From positions 992,001-1,056,000 of the forward strand of contig JBAMOY010000001.1 of assembly GCA_037071015.1 (NCBI GenBank): a stretch of 64,000 nucleotides of DNA, in the 5' to 3' direction. The notes under the pieces are model-generated. The model saw nothing but the letters and a program-made list of their open reading frames with translations. It ran no database searches and was not told the origin of the DNA. The position numbers were made by a program, and so were the translations under genes. Below, piece after piece: positions 45,067-53,216 of this stretch (its first letter is position 1; every line of letters starts with the position of its first letter). The stretch is from JBAMOY01 sp037071015. GTDB lineage: Bacteria > Bacillota_I > Bacilli_A > RF39 > UBA660.

Positions 45067-45816
45067 ATGGATTTATATAAAAAGGCTTTAAAACGTATCG
45101 CTGAAGATCAACATTGCAAACCAGTCGGATGTTGTTTTGGACCGACTGGACCTACCGGACCTACGGGGCCGACTGGACCTTCCGGTGGACCTACTGGAGC
45201 GACTGGGGCAACTGGGCCTACAGGACCTACTGGAGCGACTGGTGCAACTGGGCCTACAGGACCCACGGGACCTATTGGGGCAACGGGACCTACTGGAACA
45301 ACACCAACCTTTGCTATTGGAACAGTTACTACAGGTGCTCCAGGATCGTCAGCCGCAGCAACAATAACTGGGATAGCTCCTAATTATATATTGAATTTAA
45401 CAATTCCTGCTGGGCCTACTGGAGCGACTGGGCCTACAGGACCTACGGGGCCTACTGGAGTTACAGGTGCAACTGGATCTACCGGACCTACGGGACCTAC
45501 CGGAGTTACAGGTGCAACTGGATCTACCGGACCTACGGGACCTACTGGAGCGACTGGGCCTACCGGACCTACGGGACCTATTGGAGCGACTGGGGCAACG
45601 GGACCTACTGGGCCGACTGGACCTATTGGAGTTACAGGTGCAACTGGATCTACCGGACCTACTGGACCTATTGGAGTGACTGGGGCAACTGGTTCTACCG
45701 GACCTACGGGACCTATTGGAGTGACTGGGGCAACTGGTTCTACCGGACCTACTGGACCTATTGGAGCAACTGGACCTACCGGACCTACGGGGCCGACTGG
45801 ACCTACCGGACCATAG
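45067..45816 (+). CDS. Collagen-like Gly-Pro-Thr repeat protein (BclA-like spore surface protein)
   Basis: 249 residues. Short N-terminus (1-24, DLYKKALKRIAEDQHCKPVGCCF) with three cysteines, then GXY repeats dominated by GPT, GAT and GST (25-77), a 38-residue non-collagen insert (TFAIGTVTTGAPGSS...) as in BclA/exosporium families, and about 134 residues of further repeats (from 116). It ends inside the repeats (GPTGP, TAG), with no C-terminal trimerisation domain. Thr at Y positions are typical glycosylation sites. Repeats are GC-richer than the rest. AAGGAGGT RBS; the glycosyltransferase gene starts 14 bases downstream. Confidence 0.88.
   Translation: MDLYKKALKRIAEDQHCKPVGCCFGPTGPTGPTGPTGPSGGPTGATGATGPTGPTGATGATGPTGPTGPIGATGPTGTTPTFAIGTVTTGAPGSSAAATITGIAPNYILNLTIPAGPTGATGPTGPTGPTGVTGATGSTGPTGPTGVTGATGSTGPTGPTGATGPTGPTGPIGATGATGPTGPTGPIGVTGATGSTGPTGPIGVTGATGSTGPTGPIGVTGATGSTGPTGPIGATGPTGPTGPTGPTGP
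45139..45813 (+). repeat. Collagen-coding GGA/CCT/ACT repeats
   Basis: Nine-base units coding Gly-X-Thr, in two blocks (45139-45300 and 45412-45813). A 27-36-base higher-order unit (GPTGPTGVTGATGSTG and GPIGVTGATGSTG) recurs, showing slippage or unequal crossing-over. An open frame on the opposite strand is a by-product. Confidence 0.85.
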
Positions 45817-45829
45817 TTAGGATTTAATA

Positions 45830-46921
45830 ATGAACAAACATAAAGTGTGTGTTTATGCAATAACAAAGAATGAAGAAAAATTTATTGACAGATGGTATGA
45901 ATCAATAAAAGATGCTGATAAAATTTTTGTTTTAGATACCGGTTCTACAGACAACACCATAGATAAGCTAAAAAAACATAACATAGTTGTTAAAAGTGAA
46001 AAGATTAGTCCTTGGAGATTTGATGTAGCTAGAAACTTAGCTCTTGACATGGTAGATGACGATGCAGATATATGTATATCAATTGATATTGATGAGGTAT
46101 TTTTACCAGGTTGGCGAAATGAATTAGAAAAAAACTGGGACGATAACACTACTAGATTAGCATATAATTATAATTGGAGTTTAGATGATAACGACAATCC
46201 CAAAGTCAACTTTTATATTGAAAAAATTCATACCCGTCATGATTACATATGGACGCATCCGGTTCACGAAGTGTTAACACACACCGGCAAAAAAGAAAAT
46301 ATAAAAACTGTCCCTTCTATAACAGTCAATCATTATCCTGATAGGGAAAAAAGTCGAAGTAGCTATTTGCCTTTATTAGAATTATCAGTCGAAGAAGCCC
46401 CTAATGATGATCGTAATATGCACTATCTAGGTAGAGAATACATGTATTATCAACGGTGGAATGAAGCAATTGATACACTAATCAAACATCTAAAGATGCC
46501 AAGTGCTACTTGGAAAGATGAAAGATGTGCTTCCATGCGCTTTATCGCACGTTCATATCAAAATTTGAATCGGATTGACGAGGCTAAAATGTGGCTAGAT
46601 AAAGCTATTTTAGAGGCTCCATATTTACGTGACCCTTACATGGAACGCGCATTATTAGAATATAATCAAAAAAATTGGCCAGAAGTAATATATTATATTG
46701 AAGAAGCTCTAAAAATTAAAGAACATGCTAAAAGTTATATCAATGAAGTATTTAGTTGGGATCACACCCCATATGATTTACTTTCACTAGCTTATTTCTA
46801 TATAAATAAGCCTACTGAAGCATTAACTAATATAAATATCGCACTAAATTATTTACCAAAAGATGAGCGCTTACTTAAAAATAAAACTATTATTGAAAAA
46901 GCAATTGAAAAGCAGTCATAA
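45830..46921 (+). CDS. Family 2 glycosyltransferase with TPR region
   Basis: 363 residues. GT-A fold N-terminal part: VCVYAITKNEEKFIDRWYES, FVLDTGSTDNT and the metal-binding SIDIDEVFLPGWR (DxD-like). Residues about 185-355 form tetratricopeptide-like helices (HYLGREYMYYQRWNEAIDTLIKHL, YNQKNWPEVIYYIEEAL, SLAYFYINKPTEALTNINIAL). Gene order suggests it glycosylates Thr in the collagen-like protein upstream. Sugar donor unknown. RBS AGGAT; ends in a terminator. Confidence 0.88.
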   Translation: MNKHKVCVYAITKNEEKFIDRWYESIKDADKIFVLDTGSTDNTIDKLKKHNIVVKSEKISPWRFDVARNLALDMVDDDADICISIDIDEVFLPGWRNELEKNWDDNTTRLAYNYNWSLDDNDNPKVNFYIEKIHTRHDYIWTHPVHEVLTHTGKKENIKTVPSITVNHYPDREKSRSSYLPLLELSVEEAPNDDRNMHYLGREYMYYQRWNEAIDTLIKHLKMPSATWKDERCASMRFIARSYQNLNRIDEAKMWLDKAILEAPYLRDPYMERALLEYNQKNWPEVIYYIEEALKIKEHAKSYINEVFSWDHTPYDLLSLAYFYINKPTEALTNINIALNYLPKDERLLKNKTIIEKAIEKQS

Positions 46922-46980
46922 AAACTGCAGAGTAATACTATAAACTATTATATTATTATATGTATTATATCATCCTAAAT

Positions 46981-47018
46981 TAAAAGCAACTATATCATGA
47001 TAGTTGCTTTCTTTTTTA
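46981..47018 (+). terminator. Terminator of the collagen-like/glycosyltransferase operon
   Basis: AAAGCAACTA / TAGTTGCTTT arms, then a T-rich run. Confidence 0.8.
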
Positions 47019-47123
47019 ATAAATTTATTATTTTAAACTAATTCAATGGAAAATAATGGTATTTCTCAAAAATTATTCATATGCTAAAATATTAATTTGA
47101 GTTTATTCAAAACTTTAAGGTAA

Positions 47124-47170
47124 ATTAAAACTCGAATCTTTAAATAAATTTAAAAAATCGAGTTTTTATT
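47124..47170 (-). terminator. Terminator of the six-tRNA block
   Basis: AAAACTCGA / TCGAGTTTT arms with an AT-rich loop, T-run on the minus strand, just 3' of tRNA-Leu(TAA). Confidence 0.6.
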
Positions 47171-47175
47171 CATTA

Positions 47176-47264
47176 TGGTGCCTAAGGCCGGACTTGAACC
47201 GGCACGGGATTTGACTCCCGCAGGATTTTAAGTCCTGTGCGTCTACCAATTTCGCCACTCAGGC
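47176..47264 (-). tRNA. tRNA-Leu(TAA)
   Basis: Long variable arm, anticodon loop CTTAAAA, encoded CCA. Confidence 0.95.
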
Positions 47265-47272
47265 ACAAAAAA

Positions 47273-47348
47273 TGGTGTCCCGTACAGAATTCGAATCTGT
47301 GACCCTTTGATTAAAAGTCAAATGCTCTACCGGCTGAGCTAACGGGAC
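47273..47348 (-). tRNA. tRNA-Lys(TTT)
   Basis: GTCCCGT acceptor, anticodon loop CTTTTAA, encoded CCA. Confidence 0.95.
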
Positions 47349-47365
47349 ATAAATCAAATAATTAA

Positions 47366-47440
47366 TGGCTGCCTCGGCTAGATTCGAACTAGCGCATGCC
47401 ACAGTCAAAGTGTGGTGCCTTACCGCTTGGCTACGAGGCA
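47366..47440 (-). tRNA. tRNA-Gln(TTG)
   Basis: TGCCTCG acceptor, anticodon loop CTTTGAC, discriminator G, encoded CCA. Confidence 0.95.
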
Positions 47441-47457
47441 ATATATCCAAACAGAAG

Positions 47458-47541
47458 TGGTGGAGGGAGATGGATTTGAACCATCGAACCCGAAGGAACA
47501 GATTTACAGTCTGCCGCGTTTGACCACTTCGCTATCCCTCC
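47458..47541 (-). tRNA. tRNA-Tyr(GTA)
   Basis: Long variable arm, anticodon loop CTGTAAA, encoded CCA. Confidence 0.95.
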
Positions 47542-47545
47542 ATAA

Positions 47546-47621
<76 letters not shown>

Positions 47622-47624
47622 AAA

Positions 47625-47701
47625 TGGTGGGCGATATAGGACTCGAACCTATGACCCCCTGCTTGTAAGGCAGGTGCTCTAACCAACTGAGCTAATCGCC
47701 C
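47625..47701 (-). tRNA. tRNA-Val(TAC)
   Basis: GGGCGAT acceptor, anticodon loop CTTACAA, encoded CCA. Confidence 0.95.
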
Positions 47702-47740
47702 AAATAAACTTGGACGTATTTAATGATATCATCGATATCC

Positions 47741-48118
47741 CTATTTGTCAATAGAATTTATATTTTTTTCCTGTTTTTTTAGTTTTTTATCAATCCATAT
47801 TGGCAAATAATGAGCCAACGTTTTAAAGCCCTGTTTAGTTTCAATAATTTTTCTTTTTTTTCTAGGGGTTCTTCTTTGGTAATTAATATTTTTAATACTT
47901 AATTTTAGGTGATTACTCTCTTCATCAATTCCAATAATTTCAACATTTATAATATCACCGATCTTAACAAAATCGTTGATATCCTTAACAAAATTATATG
48001 ATATTTCTGAAATATGGATCAATCCAGAATAATAATCATCAAATGAAATAAAAACGCCATAGGATTCAATTCCAGTTACCGTTCCTTTTACAATTTTTCC
48101 TTCTTGATATTTTTCCAT
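47741..48118 (-). CDS. S1-domain RNA-binding protein (general stress protein 13 type)
   Basis: 125 residues from the ATG at 48118 (GAGGTG upstream). S1 domain about 1-75: YQEGKIVKGTVTGIESYGVFISFDDYYSGLIHISEISY and DIINVEIIGIDEESNHLKLSIK; then a basic tail (TPRKKRKII) and FKTLAHYLPIWIDKKL, as in YugI/GSP13. Expected to bind RNA or the ribosome. Immediately 5' of the tRNA block but oriented the same way. Confidence 0.88.
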   Translation of the reverse strand: MEKYQEGKIVKGTVTGIESYGVFISFDDYYSGLIHISEISYNFVKDINDFVKIGDIINVEIIGIDEESNHLKLSIKNINYQRRTPRKKRKIIETKQGFKTLAHYLPIWIDKKLKKQEKNINSIDK

Positions 48119-48215
48119 ATCGTACACCTCTAATGATATTATAACATAATTTATTGTTATTACCCAACTATTTACTTTAAATAGATTATGTTATATAATT
48201 TTAGCGGTGATGATT

Positions 48216-48455
48216 ATGAAAGATACCGAAAAGAAGATTATTGAAGTCATTGACACCTTAAGACCATTTTTAATAAACGATGGTGGTGATATTGAATTTG
48301 TAAAATATGAAAATAATATTGTTTATATCAAAATGATCGGCGCATGTGCCGAATGTAGTATGCTTGATTTCACTCTAAAAGATGCGATTGAAACATCAAT
48401 TAAAGAGGAAGTCCCTGAAGTTAAAGAAGTTATCAATTTAAGAGTTAATTTTTAA
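48216..48455 (+). CDS. NifU-like C-terminal domain protein (NFU, YutI-like)
   Basis: 79 residues from the ATG at 48216 (GGTGA upstream). NFU domain with GGDIEFV, VYIKMIGACAECSM (CxxC: GACAEC) and EVPEVKEVI. Carries or transfers Fe-S clusters. Its 3' end overlaps the yutH-like gene by 18 bases, convergent. Position with YutH and YutG resembles the Bacillus yut region. Confidence 0.93.
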   Translation: MKDTEKKIIEVIDTLRPFLINDGGDIEFVKYENNIVYIKMIGACAECSMLDFTLKDAIETSIKEEVPEVKEVINLRVNF

Positions 48456-49346
48456 CCATTCGATAATATCAATCCTTATATATTGTTCAATCATTATATA
48501 AAGATTCCGTAACAATTTCTCATAATTATCTACTTGGGTAATGATGGTAATTAATTCTCTTTCATTTTCACCGTCAATTACAATATCCTCGTATAGATCA
48601 AAGTAGATAGTTGGAAATAACATTCTACAAAAAAATAATTTTATTTCATCCTCAGTTAAATTACTATTATATATATAATTTTGAATCAAAGAATTGTCAA
48701 TACTACCATAAAAAAATTTTTGTTTATAATATTCACAATAATCTCTAACGCGCGTATCAATAATAAATTCTAAAGGATTGTACAAGTCATACATTGTACA
48801 ATCTTTTTTTATACGCTTATGTGATACACACAAAAAAGTATTGTTGTTAATATTCTTATACAATTGTAGAGCATTCTCCGCCAAACCAATATGATAACTA
48901 AAACTATCTCTAATTATGGAATATTTCTTTCCGAATTGACTAACTTGATATTCTAAATAATCTATCTTCGAAGACCATAGTTGCCCCCAATTATTACGTT
49001 GTAATTTTTTATAATTTCTTTTATCTACAACTAAATTAGAAAAGAACATAATATCATTTTCACTAATTAATTGGTCATTATTAACTATAGTTTTCATTAA
49101 AATATAAGGTTGATTATTAATTACTGTAATTATTTGATTATTGACATTTGGTATAATTTGATGACATGGAACATTAATTTGTAATAAGTAGTTAGATAAT
49201 TCGTATATTTCCTTAATCTCATCAGGATGACGCTGTACTAGCTCTAAAACGAAATTATCATTGTCTACAGTAAATTTAGTATATCTATTTGTGAGGCGTA
49301 TATTATCTGGTATTAAATTGTAATAATACATTATAGCATTTTTCAT
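48438..49346 (-). CDS. YutH-like spore coat pseudokinase
   Basis: 302 residues. Matches the aminoglycoside-phosphotransferase-like YutH/CotS group in layout: N-terminal YKF..LVLELVQRHPDEIKEIYELSNYLL, WSSKIDYLEYQVSQFG, and at the kinase catalytic position CVSHKRIKKDCTMYDLYNPLEFIIDTRVRDYCEYYKQ. The Asp of the HxDxxxxN motif is absent (SHKRI), so it is probably catalytically inactive. In Bacillus YutH is a spore coat-associated protein. Lies between nfu and yutG as expected. Family call from pattern. Confidence 0.65.
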   Translation of the reverse strand: MKNAIMYYYNLIPDNIRLTNRYTKFTVDNDNFVLELVQRHPDEIKEIYELSNYLLQINVPCHQIIPNVNNQIITVINNQPYILMKTIVNNDQLISENDIMFFSNLVVDKRNYKKLQRNNWGQLWSSKIDYLEYQVSQFGKKYSIIRDSFSYHIGLAENALQLYKNINNNTFLCVSHKRIKKDCTMYDLYNPLEFIIDTRVRDYCEYYKQKFFYGSIDNSLIQNYIYNSNLTEDEIKLFFCRMLFPTIYFDLYEDIVIDGENERELITIITQVDNYEKLLRNLYIMIEQYIRIDIIEWLKINS

Positions 49347-49405
49347 ATATTCACCTCACCTAATTTTATGTAAATTTTATAAATATATGATAAGGGGAAT
49401 TAAAC

Positions 49406-49885
49406 ATGAATTTAAGTCAAATTGCTATTAATAAATTAAGTGAACGTGGGGTTAATTTAAATGATATGGCAAATATTGTTTTTGATTTGCAAAAGAAATA
49501 TAATCCATATATAACGATTAAAGATTGTAAAAAAGCTATCAATAGTGTTATAAAAAAAAGAGAAGTAATTCACGCTATAATAACAGGTATAGCAATTGAC
49601 GAATGTGTTGAAAAAAAACTTTTTGATGAACCACTAAATAATATTATCTTTAATGATTACAGCCTATATGGAATTGATGAAATCTTAGCTCTAAGTATTG
49701 TTAATATATATGGAAGTATAGCCTTAACAACTTTTGGGTACTTAGATAAAGTTAAACCTAGTATAATTGGTGAAATTGATCGAACCGGGCAAGACAATCA
49801 ACACTGCAACACTTTCCTCGACGATATTATATCAGCTATTATCAGTGCTAGCTGTAGCAAAGTAGCCCATCAAAAAAAGGCCTAA
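49406..49885 (+). CDS. yutG: YutG/PgpA-type phosphatidylglycerophosphatase-like protein
   Basis: 159 residues. Characteristic family strings: AINKLSERGVNLNDMANIVFDLQKKYNPYITI, KKREVIHAIITGIAIDECVEK, YGIDEILALSIVNIYGSIALTTFGYLDKVKPSIIGEIDR and FLDDIISAIISASCSKVAH. Single-domain member of the PgpA family of lipid phosphatases. Follows the YutH-like gene divergently, as in the Bacillus yut cluster. RBS AAGGGG. In vivo substrate uncertain. Confidence 0.9.
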   Translation: MNLSQIAINKLSERGVNLNDMANIVFDLQKKYNPYITIKDCKKAINSVIKKREVIHAIITGIAIDECVEKKLFDEPLNNIIFNDYSLYGIDEILALSIVNIYGSIALTTFGYLDKVKPSIIGEIDRTGQDNQHCNTFLDDIISAIISASCSKVAHQKKA

Positions 49886-49897
49886 CGCCTTAATTTA
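49871..49897. terminator. Bidirectional terminator
   Basis: AAGGC / GCCTT arms around CTAAC, T-run on the minus strand, shared by yutG and the next minus-strand gene. Confidence 0.7.
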
Positions 49898-50681
49898 AAA
49901 GGTTCTTAATTTGACTAATCTTTTGCTCTAACAATTTTATCTCTGCTTCTAAAGTGGCTACTTTAGTATTTAAGGATTCTACTTTCAATTGTTCTTCTAA
50001 ATAGGCAACCTTATAATCAATCTCCTCATTAGGCAAAATATCTTCACTTCTAGTTGATATGTTATTATCAGCAGGAACTTTAACAACATTTTCATCAACT
50101 GAATTTTCAATAATCGGTTGATCTTTATTTACAACTTCAGCACTATTATTAATAACAGGATCTGGATTAGCACTAATATCTCCTGAAAGAGAGCTTACAT
50201 CAACAACCGGTGGTGTTGGTGCCTCTACTGACTGTGTCGACGGAGAAGCAAACACTTCAGGGACTACATCTGAAGGAGCTTCTAATGGTGATACTTCACT
50301 AATAGTACTATCCAATTTAACATTCATTTGTAAGAAATTAGTCATTTCTTCGCTTAATTTAAACACTTTTGGATCATAAACGACAATACTATCCACTGTT
50401 TTAGGATCCAAATCAACCACATCCAAAGGCAAATTATTACGGTTATTCTTAATAATTGTCTTCATGATTTCTTTAAATTGTTCCCACTCACTAGCCTCGC
50501 TAATGACAACACCTTGCATATTGTTCAAATTAACTTTTGTAACATAAAGTTTAACATAATTATTTGCATCTTTTTCTGATAAAGTATAAATTAAAAATAC
50601 ACTATCGTTATAACGAAATAATCTTACGACACCAACTTCAATTTTTTGTCCTGTTTGGGTTGTTATAAATATTTTCTCCAT
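49890..50681 (-). CDS. Hypothetical protein with C-terminal coiled coil
   Basis: 263 residues from the ATG at 50681 (GGAGGG upstream). N-terminal beta-rich part (about 1-80) resembles a PilZ- or SpoU-like small domain with FITTQTGQKIEVGVVRLFRYNDSVFLIYTLS; middle (about 125-210) is Pro/Val/Ser/Ala-rich, probably disordered; the end (about 225-262) is a coiled coil VAYLEEQLKVESLNTKVATLEAEIKLL. Family not recognised. Confidence 0.65.
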   Translation of the reverse strand: MEKIFITTQTGQKIEVGVVRLFRYNDSVFLIYTLSEKDANNYVKLYVTKVNLNNMQGVVISEASEWEQFKEIMKTIIKNNRNNLPLDVVDLDPKTVDSIVVYDPKVFKLSEEMTNFLQMNVKLDSTISEVSPLEAPSDVVPEVFASPSTQSVEAPTPPVVDVSSLSGDISANPDPVINNSAEVVNKDQPIIENSVDENVVKVPADNNISTRSEDILPNEEIDYKVAYLEEQLKVESLNTKVATLEAEIKLLEQKISQIKNLLN

Positions 50682-50802
50682 TTTAACCCTCCTTTTTATT
50701 CTATTACCAATTATATCAAAAATACAGTTTTTTTCAACTGTTTTTATCAAAAATAGAAATAAAATGTTATAATGTTATCAGAGTTTAGCTGGAGGTTTTA
50801 CT

Positions 50803-52083
50803 ATGTCAAAAAAAATAAATTATCATTTTCTATTTTTTGGTTTCTCATATGTCATATTAGGAATTATTAGTTTAATAAAAGGGGCTACTATTCCAACCGT
50901 TATGATTTCACTTTTAGGATTTATATTATTAATAAAAGCTGTTATTGCACTATTTATGATGATATTTAAGAAAAATATTGATATCGTTAAAAATGTTATA
51001 AATTCTCTTTTAGAAGTTACTTTCGGTTTGTTTCTAATCTTCAACACAAAAATAGCACTTAGTTTTATATCCATTATTTTTGCCCTGTACTTATTATTAT
51101 TCACAATAATTGACATAATTACTTTAGCAATATATTTAACTAACAATATTACTGGTAAGATTTCATTATCAATTCATATAATTATTAATACTATTTTCTT
51201 CTTTCTTCTAATTACTAGCCCATATCAAAATTTAGAGATTGCTATTATTATTATCAGTATTTACCTAATTTTATATGGTATCAGTAATATTGGTGATTTC
51301 ATTATCGATACCATTCCTTTATCAGCTAAAGATAAAATTAAATATCAAGTTCACATTCCATTACCTATTGCACTAGCTGCTATCATTCCACCACAACTAA
51401 TCAAACAATTTAACAAAGCAGTGGATATCAAAAACAATAATCATAAAAATAAATCTAAGCAAAACATCAATTTGGAAATAATTATTCATCTTGCTGAAAG
51501 CGGGACAGCTTCTTTTGGTCACGTAGATATAGCATACAACGACAAAATATACTCTTATGGAAATTATAATCGACATTCTCGCATGCTATTTGATTCCATT
51601 GGTGACGGAATTTTCATGATTGCCGATAAAAATAAATATATTAAATATATGACTGAAAAGCAACGCCGTTATTTAATTGTTTTTGGTATTAATTTAAGTG
51701 ATTACCAACAGCAAATATTAGATAAAACAATTAATGAAACAATCTATGATAAAACTATAGATTGGGATTGTGATTTTGACTTATATAAAAAAGGCAAAAT
51801 AAAGAAAGAAAGTTTTAATGACATGTCTAGCGAATTAGTTAAATTTGCCGATGCCAAATATAGAAAAGTTATAAAAGGCAAAAATAAAAAATTTTTTGTA
51901 TTTAAAACAAATTGCACCTTAGTCGCAGAAACCCTAATCAGACCACTTGGAAGGGCTGTTTTGCCAATCAGTGGTCTGATTACCCCAGGAACTTATTATG
52001 ACTGCCTAGAACGCGAATATCATAAGAATAACTCTAATGTTATTAGTAAAAACATATTTTATAAAAAAAGCAATCAAAAATGA
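50803..52083 (+). CDS. Membrane domain fused to permuted papain-like hydrolase
   Basis: 426 residues. Residues 1-175 have six TM helices in a DUF308/HdeD-like pattern. Residues about 220-426 have the hallmarks of a permuted NlpC/P60 (papain-like) fold: GHVDIAYNDKIYSYGNY with His, then TNCTLVAETLIRPLG with Cys near the C-terminus. The His-before-Cys order is typical of YiiX/DUF4105-like permuted enzymes acting on amides or lipids. Active-site role of both residues is inference. The TGA stop lies in the terminator stem. Confidence 0.7.
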   Translation: MSKKINYHFLFFGFSYVILGIISLIKGATIPTVMISLLGFILLIKAVIALFMMIFKKNIDIVKNVINSLLEVTFGLFLIFNTKIALSFISIIFALYLLLFTIIDIITLAIYLTNNITGKISLSIHIIINTIFFFLLITSPYQNLEIAIIIISIYLILYGISNIGDFIIDTIPLSAKDKIKYQVHIPLPIALAAIIPPQLIKQFNKAVDIKNNNHKNKSKQNINLEIIIHLAESGTASFGHVDIAYNDKIYSYGNYNRHSRMLFDSIGDGIFMIADKNKYIKYMTEKQRRYLIVFGINLSDYQQQILDKTINETIYDKTIDWDCDFDLYKKGKIKKESFNDMSSELVKFADAKYRKVIKGKNKKFFVFKTNCTLVAETLIRPLGRAVLPISGLITPGTYYDCLEREYHKNNSNVISKNIFYKKSNQK

Positions 52084-52095
52084 TTGTTTTTTATT
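52066..52095. terminator. Bidirectional terminator / stop codon in stem
   Basis: CAATCA / TGATTG arms around AAAA, T-run on both strands, between convergent genes; the TGA of the plus gene opens the second arm. Confidence 0.85.
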
Positions 52096-53101
52096 ATTCA
52101 AAATAGTCAATTCTAAGGCTTTTAATAACACGATTTCGCACTTCTTTAGCAATCTTTGACGCTTTGTCAGTTCCGCTCATTAAAATTTCATCAACAATTT
52201 CTGGATGTTCTTCATAGTATTTTCTTTTTTCTTGAATTGGTTTTAAAAATTTCATCATATTAGAAATCAATTCCTTTTTACAACCTACACAACCGCGCTG
52301 ACCTTTTTTACACTCTTTGCAAATTGTTTCCAAATTATCTTTACTAACCAACTTATGATAATAATAGACCATACAAATATCAGGATTAGCCGGATCATCT
52401 TTTTTTATTTTATCGGGATCTGTAACTGCACCCATAATCTTTTTTGATATCTTTTCCTCATTATCAACTAAATAAATTGCGTTCCCTAAACTTTTTCCCA
52501 TTTTCTCATTACCATCTAATCCCTTCAGCCTTGAAGTCTTACTTAATAATGGTTCTGGTAATTTTAATGTTTCACCATAAATACTATTAAATTTTCTAAC
52601 AATTTCTCGACATTGTTCTATTAATGGTAATTGATCCTCTCCTACTGGAATAACATCCCCATCAAAGGCAGTAATGTCGGCGGCTTGACTTACAGGATAA
52701 CCTAAGAAACCATAAGTAACGCTTTCGCCATCGTTACCAAACAATTCTCTTTTTTGTTTTATTTCTGTTTTAATTGTTGGATTACGATACAACCTAGAAA
52801 TTGTTACTAGGTTAGAGTAGAAAATGGTTAATTCAGCTATTTCTGGTATCATTGATTGAATAAAAATAATACTTTTATTCGGGTCAATTCCAATAGCTAA
52901 TAAATCTAAAGTTAACTCACGAACATTTTTTCTGACTTTATCCGGATTGTCAAAATTATCAGTCAGAGCTTGCACATCGGCTATTTCTATACGTGTGTTA
53001 TATATATCTTGTAATTCAACCCAATTTTTACAAGCCCCAAAGTAATGACCTAAATGCAGATTGCCTGTTGGCCTAATACCTGTTAATATATTTTTTTTCA
53101 T
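52094..53101 (-). CDS. trpS: Tryptophanyl-tRNA synthetase
   Basis: 335 residues, class I. HLGH at 16-19 (HIGH motif), GEDQLPLIEQCREI, and KMGKS near 195 (KMSKS). Charges tRNA-Trp, whose only recognised gene here is at 59569. No T-box or other leader is visible; the upstream gap (53102-53216) is only 115 bases and is mostly a terminator for the ABC operon. CCTTTC... RBS (GGAGC) before the ATG. Confidence 0.96.
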   Translation of the reverse strand: MKKNILTGIRPTGNLHLGHYFGACKNWVELQDIYNTRIEIADVQALTDNFDNPDKVRKNVRELTLDLLAIGIDPNKSIIFIQSMIPEIAELTIFYSNLVTISRLYRNPTIKTEIKQKRELFGNDGESVTYGFLGYPVSQAADITAFDGDVIPVGEDQLPLIEQCREIVRKFNSIYGETLKLPEPLLSKTSRLKGLDGNEKMGKSLGNAIYLVDNEEKISKKIMGAVTDPDKIKKDDPANPDICMVYYYHKLVSKDNLETICKECKKGQRGCVGCKKELISNMMKFLKPIQEKRKYYEEHPEIVDEILMSGTDKASKIAKEVRNRVIKSLRIDYFE

Positions 53102-53185
53102 TTTATATAGCTCCTTTCATTAATTATTTAAAAGAAACACCATCGTTTTACAAACATATAATCACCTAGTTCAATTATATCATAA

Positions 53186-53215
53186 AAAAAGAAACATTAA
53201 TATATAATGTTTCTT
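53186..53215 (-). terminator. Terminator of the ABC permease gene
   Basis: AGAAACATTA / TAATGTTTCT arms with ATAT loop; T-run on the minus strand. Confidence 0.85.
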
Positions 53216-53216
53216 A

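Noticed and set aside
45067..45813. CRISPR array or tandem non-coding repeat
   Set aside because: Repeats are in frame with Gly at every third codon and code for collagen-like protein.
45384..45866. 160-residue antisense frame full of Gly-Pro-Val repeats
   Set aside because: It is the complement of the collagen repeats, which stay open in several frames because they lack A/T-rich stop codons.
53102..53216. T-box leader before trpS
   Set aside because: Only about 115 bases, filled by the terminator of the preceding operon; no specifier loop or T-box sequence.
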